64,000 nt of DNA from Bedellia somnulentella. Lineage: Eukaryota > Arthropoda > Insecta > Lepidoptera > Bedelliidae. Each line of letters begins with the position of its first letter. Positions within the stretch are counted from its first letter, which is position 1. This document shows, piece by piece, positions 39,901 to 50,200 of this stretch. Both the position numbers and the translations under genes were made by a program. The DNA lies in contig OY755172.1 of assembly GCA_963576735.1 (NCBI GenBank), positions 4,774,001 through 4,838,000 on the forward strand, written 5' to 3'. The notes beneath the pieces were generated by a model, which searched no databases, was not told the origin of the DNA, and saw only the letters and a list, made by a program, of their open reading frames with translations.

Positions 39901-40724
39901 TTGTATTGTATCAAAGCCATAACTACGCTAAATAAAACTCTCATGGCAACTCGTGATATAACTACATTACAACAACAATAGTAAAAAATTGTACACACAT
40001 AGCGTAGTACTCTGGGAGGTGCTAATCAATCATCAGTTTTGGTATGTAAGTGGATTCTCGTGGTCTCTTTCGATTATGTATTCAAAATCGAATAAAGATG
40101 GCAATGATTCTGTGCTACGTAGAACATTTTATGGGTCTCGGCTCCTGTCTTGTTAGTAGTTGTTAATGTGTGCTACACACACTAGGCCAGCATAAGGGCA
40201 TATATGAATCACTAATTGCAAATCGCTGCTTTCATATTATAGGGGCACATCTATAAAAATTGAGATTTCGAGTTTGAATAATATATGGACATACACTTAT
40301 AAAGTTTTATGATTTTGTTATTATTAGTTTAATTTATTTATGACCGATTTTGTGAACATACACAGGCTCAAAACTCTTTAAACGCATTTTCCCAACAATC
40401 ATGTTTTTTGAATTGTGCCCCTATAATATGAAAGCAGCGAAATACTTATTTATATGATCTGTGAGAACGATCAACTTTATATTGGTAGGCAAATAACCTA
40501 AATACATACATATACTCACGTCATTAGTTCCCATTGGGGTAGGCAGAGACTATCGATCGCCACTATGTGCGATCCTGACAAACCTCTCTAGCTTCGTTTA
40601 CATCCATCAATGTTTTCATACAATTAACATTATTAATATATTTTCAGGTAAAGAGAAGCATGACAGCAAAACCGGGTACGAAGAAGCGCTAGGAATATCA
40701 ACGCCGAGCAAGGAGGTGGTATAG
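21945..40724 (+). CDS. AP3D1: AP-3 complex subunit delta (AP3D1; garnet orthologue)
   Basis: Large subunit of the AP-3 adaptor, which sorts cargo from Golgi/endosomes to lysosome-related organelles. Exons: 21945-22040, 22123-22218, 22326-22595, 22834-22963, 23263-23402, 23989-24062 or 24336-24409 (alternatives), 25348-25496, 25935-26080, 26334-26535, one largely in the 26898-27097 gap, 28233-28398, 29987-30144, 30961-31104, 32442-32586, 33472-33598, 33896-34018, 34665-34785, 37916-38241 and 40648-40724. It starts MALKKVKGNIERMFDKNL. The adaptin solenoid blocks RIGYLAASQSFH, LEDPDPG, NPKNYLSLAP and DDKDESIRLRAL are almost invariant in AP-3 delta. The hinge begins APKAQKKVPIPP, is Ser/Asp/Glu rich and then Lys rich, and contains LREARRQEQANNP. 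It ends EEALGISTPSKEVV and stop, with no C-terminal ear. All joined phases agree. The segment between residue ~434 and the exon at 28233 is missing because of the gap. Confidence 0.95.
23588..23740 (+). mobile_element. RTE LINE 3' end fragment
   Basis: Short sense copy ending GGCGTGAGTATATGTATGTA, in the AP3D intron before the alternative exons. A second ATGT-repeat stub lies at about 23780-23803. Confidence 0.85.
23989..24062 (+). other. AP3D1: AP3D alternative exon 6a
   Basis: A 74-nt segment bounded by CCACAG and GTATAA. It is open in the phase required by the neighbours and encodes FGLMTYYEPDIGRK plus 11 further residues. It resembles exon 6b in FG-T--EP--G-K spacing but is clearly diverged. 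Using both 74-nt exons, or neither, would shift the frame of the next exon at 25348. They should therefore be mutually exclusive if 6a is used at all. Confidence 0.75.
24336..24409 (+). other. AP3D1: AP3D alternative exon 6b (canonical)
   Basis: 74 nt between TTGCAG and GTGAGT, encoding FGALTPLEPRLGKK and the following helix. This wording is shared with vertebrate AP-3 delta, so it is the ancestral form. Phases are identical to exon 6a. Confidence 0.9.
25559..25776. mobile_element. Harbinger-like MITE with TTA target duplication
   Basis: GGGCCAGTTTTTTGATCCG at 25559-25577 is exactly inverted at 25758-25776, and TTA flanks both ends (25556-25558 and 25777-25779). 218 bp, no coding. Inserted in the AP3D intron after the exon 25348-25496. 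Class inferred from the TTA flank. Confidence 0.85.
26898..27097. other. Assembly gap (200 N) inside AP3D
   Basis: Exactly 200 unknown bases. They are followed immediately by a 100-bp tandem array, so the gap probably reflects collapse or failure to assemble the array. The missing AP3D coding segment after the exon 26334-26535, apart from the last about 50 nt seen in the array units, must lie here. Confidence 0.95.
27098..28165 (+). repeat. 100-bp tandem array derived from an AP3D exon-intron junction
   Basis: Ten near-identical units of exactly 100 bp: CTCGCCGAGT recurs at 27101, 27201 and so on to 28001. A decayed eleventh runs to about 28165. Each unit holds a coding segment reading AARESLYGAVYVLAEYC, which fits AP-3 delta just before the exon at 28233, then a GTTAGT donor and about 47 bp of intron. 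The donor phase joins correctly to 28233 (CA plus A gives Gln). No unit has an AG acceptor before the coding piece, so the true exon must start further left, in or before the gap. Units differ at only two or three sites (TATCG/TACCG, CTATAC/CTATAA). Confidence 0.93.
28433..28530 (+). repeat. AP3D1: In-frame partial duplicate of AP3D exon 28233-28398
   Basis: A second copy of the exon's 3' part (GRAAAVCVHAALKLSARLLR and so on to SAANE) with its own GTATAT donor after 28530. The 132 nt between the two donors are open and a multiple of three, so use of the distal donor would add 44 residues without a frameshift. A CA-rich microsatellite lies between the copies. Probably a pseudoexon, but splice-competent as written. 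Confidence 0.8.
28720..29935 (+). mobile_element. Non-LTR retrotransposon fragment (Jockey/CR1-like)
   Basis: Two overlapping frames (29146-29430 and 29339-29785) encode the end of a reverse-transcriptase ORF: KFLGFTLDTFCNWKNHV, then the C-terminal LYILELLIFTYKNPNLF, LTFNKFKTVLFNYLI and a stop. They are broken by a frameshift. Upstream, 28768-28945 holds a GGGGCACGGCAGTGCCC repeat of a different type. An AATAAA-like 3' end occurs at about 29920. Sense orientation in the AP3D intron. Confidence 0.75.
30196..30815. repeat. Old interspersed repeat split by a MITE
   Basis: The sequence reading AATAGAAAACTTTTTATTGT (from 30196) and CCGGTCTTATTGCTTAGA (from 30775) forms one familiar lepidopteran 3'-end repeat when the intervening MITE (30259-30774) is ignored. 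This indicates nested insertion. Confidence 0.55.
30259..30774. mobile_element. MITE with 21-bp terminal inverted repeats
   Basis: CAATTCGGTATGCAAAGTTT at 30259 is inverted at the right end (to 30774), with 21 matching bases. The 516-bp interior is AT-rich and non-coding. Near the left end, GATTAGAAAACC and its reverse complement form a hairpin. A related end fragment lies at 39022-39125. Confidence 0.85.
31105..31788. other. AP3D intron, no recognised content
   Basis: Moderate GC with several short open frames (31256-31459, 31616-31810) that resemble nothing I know. Could be an unclassified repeat. Confidence 0.4.
31789..32137 (-). mobile_element. SINE, antisense, interrupted by RTE 3' fragment
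   Basis: The SINE tail side (31789-31890) and head side (31988-32137) are contiguous in family order. They are separated by an antisense RTE tail fragment at 31893-31987. TGAGG borders both sides, possibly the target duplication. Confidence 0.75.
31893..31987 (-). mobile_element. RTE LINE 3' end fragment nested in a SINE
   Basis: ACTCACGTCGTTAATTCGCA, then GAGACTATATCGATTGCCAC, is the RTE 3' end in antisense. Confidence 0.75.
32153..32400 (+). mobile_element. SINE, full length
   Basis: One of the best-preserved copies: it runs from GTGTAGTGTCGGCTTCGAAT to GCCGTGAGTATATGTATGTA. It starts only about 15 bp after the preceding antisense copy and ends about 40 bp before the AP3D exon at 32442. 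Confidence 0.9.
34172..34664 (+). repeat. AP3D1: Two upstream partial copies of AP3D exon 34665-34785 with acceptors
   Basis: Copies of about 200 bp, containing the intron end (CAGCTACTGAGT then TTAATACAG), the AG acceptor and the first 60-80 nt of the exon, lie at 34274-34350 and 34485-34545, ahead of the real exon at 34665. Copy 1 has an in-frame TGA after SSRSA. Copy 2 is open through EEVESSQPAVMSGGKLP and then diverges. Here the 5' side of the exon was copied, opposite to the other duplicated exons in this window. Confidence 0.85.
34980..36654 (-). mobile_element. RTE-clade LINE, 5'-truncated second copy
   Basis: Same family as 19123-21035: GKAAGYDRI, GKLYAKVLIERV, LLYADDQ, TLMYGSECW and GMLRWFGHIER, with the ATACATACATATACTCACG tail at the left. 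A frameshift at about 36170-36203, small deletions (the FIDLDRVVRK region lacks residues) and a changed C-terminus make it dead. TAATTATAA at 34971-34979 and 36655-36663 is a likely 9-bp target duplication. Antisense in the AP3D intron. Confidence 0.9.
37199..37255 (-). mobile_element. RTE LINE internal fragment
   Basis: AGCTTCGTTTACATCCATAA to CGCTCTTTTATTA, antisense. Cut off before its tail and joined directly to the following SINE tail. Confidence 0.6.
37256..37520 (-). mobile_element. SINE, antisense, with internal duplication
   Basis: Full-length copy from CATACATACATATACTCACG to GGCGACACTACACAGC. The GAAATTAGAA block is duplicated internally at about 37310-37340. Confidence 0.88.
37521..37915. 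other. AP3D intron, no recognised content
   Basis: AT-rich, without recognisable coding or terminal repeats. Confidence 0.45.
38443..38939. mobile_element. MITE with 24-bp terminal inverted repeats
   Basis: AGATCCACAAACTTTTCTTG plus GCCG at 38443-38466 is inverted at 38916-38939 with one mismatch. About 0.5 kb, non-coding. It sits in the last AP3D intron. Confidence 0.85.
39022..39125. mobile_element. Solo end of the 30259-type MITE
   Basis: ATTCGGTACGCAAAGTTTTT and the ATAAAAGACTAATATGAATA block match the right end of the 30259-30774 element in reverse orientation. The opposite terminus is not found. Confidence 0.6.
40223..40440. mobile_element. MITE with perfect 27-bp terminal inverted repeats
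   Basis: TCGCTGCTTTCATATTATAG plus GGGCACA at 40223-40249 is exactly inverted at 40414-40440. 218 bp, AT-rich, non-coding. In the last AP3D intron. Confidence 0.87.
40504..40621 (-). mobile_element. RTE LINE 3' end fragment
   Basis: Antisense copy of the terminal RTE segment with ATACATATACTCACG tail, ending about 27 bp before the last AP3D exon. Confidence 0.85.
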
Positions 40725-42703
40725 TGGCTAGACCTTCTTGGCTGGATGGCCGAACTGAACAACTATATTTCGTTAACTTTGAAACATGGAGTATGAAATT
40801 ATTGCAAAACACACTTATTTCTAAGACTAAGAATGCAAAAAGCTATTATATTGTAATCATGTACAGTTTATTAAAAAAATATATATGTTAAAGTATAGTT
40901 CTTGTGTTTGATTTAAAAAATGTACACAACATACAAAAACAATATTTACAACACCCTCGAACTATTTCACTTGTAATAAACCTTTGATAGAATTCATACT
41001 ATCTCTTCTGGTAGGTAATCGCAACCTGTTAATGTAAAACACAATATTAAGCCATAAAACAGATAAATTACTACTGTGTTTGGTGTGTGTATGCTTTGGG
41101 GGACTTCATTTTATTCTTATTGGCAAACAATTTTACATCTATCGCACAATACTTCAGTGACGCGAAGTATATTTATTGTTGATAGCTACATCGTAGTATA
41201 AACTTTACCTATACTCACGCCATTCCAATGGGTTTAGGTAGACGATGATCACCAATAATTACGAGACTAACAAACCCTCACATTTATGTTTTTTCTCATG
41301 TAGGCTCATTATTATTTTTTACTCTGGACTCCCGCCTTTGTTGCGATTATCAAATTTAGTTGCCTTGATATGCATTCGATGGATTGAGGAAGCACTACAG
41401 GTTTTCTAAAGTAAATCCCCTCATACGCAACTGCTACGTTTTTCTATTATACTACTGAAGACTCTCAACTTAGAGAAAATTATCTAATATTGTATTTTTC
41501 GCATTTATCGAGTGATACTAATAAGAAACCAATACGTTTATCTTCGTATTCAGATGTGATTTATTACGATAATAATGAGTATCTATATTAGTTTATCTAT
41601 ATTGTATCTATGAAAAGGAACCAGAATCTTACGAACCATCTACTACAATACGTCATAACATAATACATCAAAAGGGCCAGGTGTGATTTAAATGAAACTA
41701 TAATACAGATCTAAATTTTTTATTTAATAATGAGACAAAATCTACAGTATCTGAACCTACAAATAAATAATTGTACTTTATACTCCATTCACGGACGTAG
41801 TTGATGAGAAAATTAATACAAGTCGGCAAATAAATCAATGACAGGGTTCGGTAGCGAGTGCACAATAACAAGTCTTGTATACTTATCATAACTGTGACAA
41901 AAATAACTGATCAATGCCACATCGACAATTCATTTCTATCTACTTAACAATCAACATGTCAACTTTACAATAATTAACTATTTCAATAAATAAGTTACTC
42001 AAACAGCTGATAACAAACTCGAGTCCTACCCAACACTTCGCACAATATAACATTAATATACAATTGAAAAAACATCAAAAAATAAAATTATATGAATGTT
42101 CGATAGATATTTTATGAAACATTAATAACAATCGTAATGCTTTACTATGTGATAATAATACAACTTACTAAAAACAAGATGTCTATACACTCGGTATATT
42201 AGATGTGAAGAGAAATATGAATGAAATTACTTCTCTTGATACTACAACTATAGTTAAATAGACTGAAAATATAAATAGGTGTTAGCTTATAAACTAATAG
42301 CTATATTGATCACAGACATCCAACACTAATAATAATTCCGTAGATCGAACTATAAGGTCAGAGGTTCTGATCATAACATAGTCAGATTTTTATTCTTATT
42401 GAAAGAAATATTATTAATGTTGGTTGATTGATTGACTGACGACACATAAAGCACTTCTCCAGTTATAATTACATTAGCACTGATACTCTTATTAATGACA
42501 GCAATTAACACAGACTGTGTAAAACGAGCGATTTCTATGCATAATTTTATCTTCAATTTCTCAGTTTAGCTCTCTAATCCTAATAGAGAGAAAACTGCCT
42601 AAACTTCAATAGTATGTCAAATTTAATAGTACATAGACACCATTAACAATATTAAGGGCAGAGAGAGTAACTATAGTAACCGATCTCAAGAATCGGTCAT
42701 ATA
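40725..42703. other. AP3D 3' region and intergenic spacer
   Basis: AATAAA at 40975-40980 may be the AP3D poly(A) signal. A diverged antisense RTE 3' fragment lies at 41208-41345 (CTATACTCACGCCATTCCAA, CCCGCCTTTGTTGCGA). The rest is AT-rich without a gene. The short minus-strand frames at 41698 and 42371 show no family features. Confidence 0.5.
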
Positions 42704-44144
42704 CTTTGACTATGGACACTATAGACAAAGCGATGTTACGTCATCCATTTTAAAAAGAGAAGCCCTTATTTAAGTTCTTATATGTTAAAAAGAGACACAA
42801 AACTTTATTGTCATCTCTATCGCGTAACCCGTTTTGTTGATGTCACACTTTTAAAGCGTGACAAACAAAGCGTCGACTTGTGAGCGATTTTGGTTTTCTT
42901 TTGATTTTGAGAAAGATTTTATTCATTTGTATATTGTTATTGTGATAAAAGAGACTCCATTAGTTAAACTTATTATTTAGTGAGGTATGGTTGGGTGTAG
43001 CGTGCTTGGCTGCGGAAGCCGCAGCGAAAAACACATCGAAGGATTGACTTTCCACAAGTGAGTGAGTTTTTTAATGTTTTTCTACAGATAAATACATAAT
43101 AAATACATTGCGCGATCAGAAAAAAAGTGATTCAAATGTTAATTACGTTGAACTAGATTACTAGCACTTTCTTTAGTTATTTTGAGCAATTTTTTAATAG
43201 CATAACCTAAAAATATGCAGTATCTCAGTGTTCCCATAATTCACGTTTTCATCGTACCCTGTCGTTAGGGTAAAATTTTCAAATTAGTAAACTGATGTTA
43301 ATGAGTGAGTATATTATGAATTTCGTCGCGCTATAGCGACGCTGAATGATTTCCAATTGTTATCTACGGAATTAGTAAGTAATAAATTTGTTATATTTAT
43401 TTAATTTCTTCGTATTCATTACAGTTTTCCTAAAGACCCGAATCTACGAGAAAAATGGATTGCGGCCACTGGAAGATGCAATTGGAAATCAACCAAATAT
43501 AAAATACTTAGATGTACGAATACATCATCTTTTGAAAAATGTGACTGAAATAGACGAATGAATTCGAAATTTTCACACGAAACTGATTTTGTTTAAAGGT
43601 CAATAGTAAATAATGCAATAAAACTCATGTACAAAATAGTGCTGTCTTTTATTTTTCAAAATACAAACATAGACCCCACTATACCCATGATGACCGGTAT
43701 GATATTTACATAACTTGCACTTATGGAACAGCTGTTTTTTTTTTCAGTAACAAAGTTAGTCCCGTACAAAAATTTATTCGTAATCATGGGAAGATTCATC
43801 CCTGATAGTTAGTACAATGCTTTAGATTTCACGGTGTATTAAACATCAGTATAAATGGTAAAATTAAACAAAAAAGATTGTATAATACTAGGAGCAAGTA
43901 TGTATAATTATATGATTGCAGGAAATAATATAGTAAACAGTAAACCTTTACAATAAATAAAACGACGTAACAATAAATTGACGTAATCAATTTTAAATTA
44001 AAAAGTAGCTTTTAGAATGGTGATTATAGTATTTTGGGGTAATTGTTTTCTAGTGATCGCAACATTACAGGGAAAAATATTGCTATCTAAAAGAGGTACT
44101 CTCCCGTTGCATTATGACTCTGTCTATAGTGTTCATAGTCAAAG
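42704..44144. repeat. 27-bp inverted repeats around the THAP reading frame
   Basis: CTTTGACTATGGACACTATA plus GACAAAG at 42704-42730 matches the reverse complement of 44118-44144 at 25 of 27 positions. The repeats are 1.4 kb apart, on either side of the THAP frame. They could be termini of a DNA element or two copies of one short dispersed repeat. Confidence 0.7.
42987..43548 (+). pseudogene. THAP-domain gene, truncated (two exons)
   Basis: Exons 42987-43057 and 43425-43548 (GTGAGT/TTACAG, phases agree) encode 64 residues. They begin MVGCSVLGCGSRSEKH, then LTFHNFPKDPNLREKW, which is the N-terminal half of a THAP zinc finger (C-x4-C, FP, the REKW helix). The domain needs a later C-x2-H-F. Here the frame reads LRCTNTSSFEKCD and stops, so the histidine ligand is lost, apparently by a small frameshift just before it. 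AATAAA at 43617-43622 follows. Either a pseudogene or a very short protein. THAP domains bind DNA in P-element transposases and host regulators. See the flanking inverted repeats. Confidence 0.72.
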
Positions 44145-44222
44145 GTCATATAAACATTTCGAGTATTAGCGATAAAACCAAACAAGAGCAGTCCAATATG
44201 CGTCTACAGAATACTGATTGGT

Positions 44223-47200
44223 CTACTTCTCGAGTATATGTCTGGGGATATCAAACTTGACCTGCACGCCAGCGTTCCTGGCTAGGGCCACTATTTCTGA
44301 GAGCTGCACGACCAGCTTGGCCGCTTCGTCCAGGTCGTCTCGTGGGACTATGCGGAGACCTGATTCGGCCACTAACTTACGGGCTTCCATTACTTTTGTA
44401 CCCTGGGGAATCATTGGGTATTACAATTTTGTTTTATGCGCAGGAATATTAGTTTTACATATCGCCTATATTGTAGCAGTGTAGAATATCACTAACACAT
44501 TTTTTGCGGTGGGTGTTGTAAATGTGTGTAATGTGGGTGTTGTAAATGCGATGACTTAGGGTCTTGAGGTCTTTAAGTGATTTTTGGGCGATGTGACTGG
44601 AGACCCATCACCAACCATCTTTAATTTAAGAACATTATATATTTCTCACTATACTTGCAAAGGTGGCTGACGAATTTTTAATTCTGACGCTCTGTCTACC
44701 CTTTTTAGGCAATCATTGCCATGAGTATATGTATGCCTATTTTCAAACTACTGAGTGCAAGTCCTCTTTTAAGATCAATGGATCTATGAAACATATACCT
44801 AAACAGGAATGAAAGTATGTAAAAAAGTAGCGCACTTATGATCCATTCGATCTGACACGACCCGATTGTTTAGGGCAGGGACCAATTAATATATCCAATT
44901 CAGCATAAACCCTTGTGTTCAAGAGTAATGTTTGAGATGAATGATATTTAATTTCTATGTCACGTCACAAATGGGACATAGCCACGAAAATACTTGTGTG
45001 TTGCACATGTTGACTTGCAAAACATTCTTTGGCAACTTTTCACTCATGAGTGAAACAACATTTTTTTACAAACAATACCAATAAACAACGATAAATGTGA
45101 GTTGGAGTAGACATTAAACTATAATGATTTTTGGTGTAGGTTTTCTTTTTCTAATTTTAGCCATATGATCGATGAATGAACACAATATTACCAATGTATC
45201 TTGCATTTCTTATAAAAGGGAATATACTCACGGCTACAACCTCGACAAGGGATTGTAAAAGATGTTTCGCATTAATTATGTTTTTAGCACTTTTTTTAAT
45301 ACTAACACTTTTTCCCTCTCAAGTTCCAGGAGTAGCTAAGAAATTCCTATTTCTCAAGCTCTGGCTGACTCTTCGGGATTTCAAGCCGTACAAATATATA
45401 TGCATAGAATTCCCACATACCTGTAACCGCACAATAACCGGTATCTGAATGTTGAGCGACTTGGCCGCGTTGATGATGCCCTCAGCGATGACGTCACAGC
45501 GCATGATGCCTCCGAAGATGTTCACCAAGATGGCCGTAACCTTGGGGTCCGACAGGATGATCTTGAACGCTTCCTATCATGGAATATACAGCTAGTATCA
45601 GAAGTTGACTGAAATACAAATTTAGACGCCTTTTCGACCAAATAACGAGTGTGATCAAATCAAGCTCTGAGTTAGGACCTAGTTTTTGTTACCATAGCAC
45701 TAATTTTTACGTCAATAATACTGATTTTTCACTTTATGTATTGTTTTTTATATTGTATGGTGTTATGTTAACATAAATAAACGAGTTATCTATCCTTTTT
45801 AATGTATGTATGAAGAACAAAAGAGCATGTATAAAAAAAAATAAGGATGTAACAGAAGCTAGAGAGGTTTGTCAGGATCACACGAAGTGGGATCGATAGT
45901 CTCTACCTACCCTATGGGAACTAATGACGTGAGTGAGTGTATGTATGTTTTGTTTTTACTTAGTGATACTAGTGGTCTTGTCAGAAGTGATGGGTTAATG
46001 GAAATGTTACTATATGATGATTAGTGTAAAATGTGTAGTTACACAGTTACAGAGTCTGCAAAGTTCAAGTGTTCAACCATCGCCTACAACGAAGATGACT
46101 GGACCCCTTACAGTTTTGATAAGAACAAAACAACTAGCGGCACACTTAACAAGAGCCGATATTAATAAGTGGAGCTATCGCTAGGCCAGGTTACACTATA
46201 GCCTAAATAACTCTATAGTCAAGTTAGTTATTATTACTAATTGGCTATAGTTATTACTATTTTGTTTTTGTAATACCGTGTTATATACAAATTTGTATGT
46301 TTTTAGTCAAAAGGCTGTGTAGTGTCGGCTTAGAATAACACTACTCCATTTCTACCCGTGGGTGATCGTAAGAGGCGACTAAGGGTATAGGGGCTTTTTA
46401 AGTAACTTTTTGGGCGATGTGGTTGGAGACCCGTCACCAACAATTATTTATTGTTACCATCTTTTCCCCACTTAACTTCCAAAAGTGGCTGAGGAATGTT
46501 TTATTTCCAAAGCTCTGGCTACCCCGTTTAGGGTTTTTATAAATATGTATGTATGTATTGGGGCTTTTTATTGGATTTTTGGGCGATGCGGTTGGAGACC
46601 CATCACCAAAAACCTTTATTTTACCGCCTTTTCTCCACTCGACTTCCAAAAGTGGCTGAGGAATTTATATTTCCCTGGATCTGGCTACCCCTTCTAGGGA
46701 ATTATAGCCGTGAGTATAAGTATGTATGTAATCAAAATAAAAAAATAAAAAAAAACATGTATGGGGGATGATGATGATGAACATATTTACCGAGACAGCT
46801 TGGGCAGTGGCTCCACCCCCCACGTCGAGGAAGTTGGCCGGGTCTCCGCCGTACAGCTTGATGATGTCCATGGTGGCCATGGCCAGCCCGGCCCCGTTCA
46901 CCATGCAGCCGATGTTGCCTGGACAATTATACACGTTTTCATCCAGAGAATTGGTAATGATAGTAGAGGACGACCACGGAGAACACACTTAGGCCAAATT
47001 GAGAGTGTGCTCAAAAAGGCAGGTGTCCGTAGTATAAAGAATAAAAGAGCATGTATGAAAAGATTGATGGATGTAAACGAAGCTAGAGAGGTTTGTCAGG
47101 ATCGTACGAAGTGGCGATCGATAGTCTCTGCCTACCCCAATGGGAACTAATGGCGTGAGTATATGTATGTATGTAATCTAGAGAAAATTTTACTTTCAAC

Positions 47201-50200
47201 AGGAAACTGTTAGGATATTTATTTATTTCATATTATATACCACTAAAACACCAATTTTACATTCTAAATAATCTAAAAATATATGTCAGCATTTGATTCC
47301 CCTCGAGAATCCCTTACTCTTATCATATCAAAAGGGGCAATGGAAAAGCACTGAAATATATAACTGTCTCTTGCAAAAGGGCAGAAAGGTGCCCTATGGA
47401 TAGAATAGCCATCTTAGAACGTTTTCCTCTGAATTGGATTGCCTATTTTTAGGTAGGTTTATTTTTAAAGGGTTTCGAAAAAAAGCCATACCCTGATATT
47501 TTATAACAAATGGTCTGTCCTACACACGTCATTTAACCTTGAAGGTTTATTAACAATTCTTTAACTTTTAAATCAAAATAGAAGCAATAATGATGTTTTG
47601 TAAACATATAAGTGACTTTTGATTTATTATTTACTCAAAATAAACATTCTTATGCCAACTTACCATCAAGAGCAATATAATTCAAATTGTATTTAGCTGC
47701 CTCAATTTCCTTAGGATCCTCTTGAGTGATATCTCTCAGAGCAAACAGCTCTTTCTGTCTGTACTCAGCGTTGTCATCAAACCGGAACTTGGCGTCCAAA
47801 CAGAAGACTGCAAAAACGTTTAGAGAGTATAAAAAAACATATTTGTGTCCTACTAATCAATGAAGGAAAGAATAATAATTCTCACATGTTGTTTCATGCA
47901 CAACAAAGCCTAATTATAATTGCATATGCATATATGCATATGCATGCATATACTCACGGCTGTAAATCCCTAGAAGGGGTAGCCAGAGCTAAGGAATTAG
48001 AAATTCCTCAGCCGCTTTTGGAACGTTGAGTGGGGAGAAGATAGTAAAATAAAGTTTGTTGGTGATGGGTCTCCAACCGCATCGCCCAAAAATCCCTTAA
48101 AAGCCCCAATACCGTTAGTCGCCTCTTACGTACACCCACCGGAAGAAATGGAGTAATGCTATTCTAAGCCGACACTACACAGCAAATTATAATTATGTCC
48201 TAGTTTCGCTATAGGCCTAGAGAAACCTAGGTTTTTGAGATAGAGTTAACTGAATACCTTCAGGATGTAGGTGCTGCGGCGGATCTCTTTTTTTATGGTA
48301 AAGTTGATAAGTAAATGCAAGGTTTTAATTGAAACTATCAGTGACTTTAAAAAGTAATTTTCATATTTTGAATCATGTTGTGATGAAGGATCATTATTGA
48401 TGTGACGAGTACAATTGTACAAAACGAGAGCAAAAAATTGTGATGTAGATGAAGATGTAGTTTAGTTATAGCCTAGAATAGAAACAGCTTATGAAAGATT
48501 CTTGGTTTGAACAATGTTTCTCGCTCTCGATATCCAAGCGACTATCCCTTTAGGATTTAAGTTGTGACTATCCGTAATATAGTTTGTTGAGCACGGAATA
48601 CTAAAGAAAAAACCCGCTTTCATTTGAAAATATGTATGAATCTCTCCATTCTGTACACGAAAGTGGTACTAAACAACATAACGCAACCGATTACCGTGTC
48701 AAATTTATGACTTTTGTCGCCTTAACAATGTATTACGTCATACAAACCAAAATTGAATGGAGCGAAGTAATCTAATCTATCGATATAATCAGTCAGATTA
48801 AATCAACTTTCGACCTAGAATAATAATTCTCATAAACTGCTGTCCCACAGTTCCTACTCACGTCACCTATACTCACGGATGTTAATCACAAAAAGGGGTA
48901 GCCAAAGTTTTAGCAGTTGAGTGGGGTTGACCTTGGTTGGTCGTCGCTTCTCCGCTTTCGATATGCGCTCGAGAGGGTGATTTCGAGCATGGCACGTTCC
49001 ATTACCCTTTGTGATTGATTTTGCGCATGTATTCTTTTGTGAGCGACCATGTCCATATAGAGAGGACTTTGTTTAAATATCTTGGCTTTGAGGATTTTAG
49101 TTGTAAGTTGTCTAGTTTATTAAAAACGGCCCAACCCAGCTCAGCTATGTACATACATATACTCACGGCTATAAATCCCTAGAATGGGTAGTCAGAGCTA
49201 GGGAATTAGAAATTCCTCAGCCACTTTTGGAAAGTTGAGTGGGGTAAAGGTGGTAAAATAAAGGATGTTGGTGATGAGTCTCCAACTGCATTGCCCAAAA
49301 ATCCCTTAAAAGCCTCAATACCGTTATTCGCCTCTTACGTACACCCACCGGAAGAAATGGGATAGTGCTATTCTAAGCCGACACTACACAGCACTGCACA
49401 GCTATAATTAAACAAAAAAAAGACATATGCAAGAATTTCAAACTTACAGTTTCCAGAGAGAGCATCTTCAGCATAAGGATTCACCTCAATGAGTAAAGCA
49501 TCCTTTTTTAAGAACAACTCATACATCTTCTTGATCATATCGGCTGCCTCTTTAGCATGGTCCCCGAGTCCTATCTGTTGAGGAAAACTCATTTGTTCAC
49601 CACACAAATAACATCAGTGCCAACCAAATTAATTTGATTGATTGGCACTTTAATATAAGGTGACACCGTGAAACCCTTAGGAAATAGAATTGGTTGTATC
49701 GTTTAGGAGATCTACTAAAAATTTACACACACACACATACTCACGGCTATTCCCTAAACGGGGTAGCCAGAGCTTTGGAATGAGAAATTCCTCAGCCGCT
49801 TTTGGAAGTTAAGTGGGGAAAAGATGGTAATAATAAATGTTTTTGGTGACGGGTCTCCAACCACATCGCCCAAAAATCACTAGAAAAGCCCCTATACCCT
49901 TAGTCGCCTCTTACGATCACCCACGGGTAGTGTTATTCTAAGCCGACACTACACAGCAATACAATTAATGTAATACAATATTTCATGAATCATTAACAAG
50001 ATTCAACCCACTTTAGAAGGATATTGCAGCCTTGGATCACCTGATTATCCGAAAACATACATACATATGATCTCGGGCATAAATCTCAAAAAATGGTAGC
50101 CAAAGCTTTGGAGCCAGAAACTCTTCAGCCACATTTGGAAGTGTTGTAACTAGTTAAGTATTACAATACAAATATACATAAACATAAGATAGACTCAGTA

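Noticed and set aside
41698..42556. Small minus-strand frames between AP3D and the THAP frame.
   Set aside because: AT-rich, about 60 codons, no splice context, no motif, no resemblance to known proteins.
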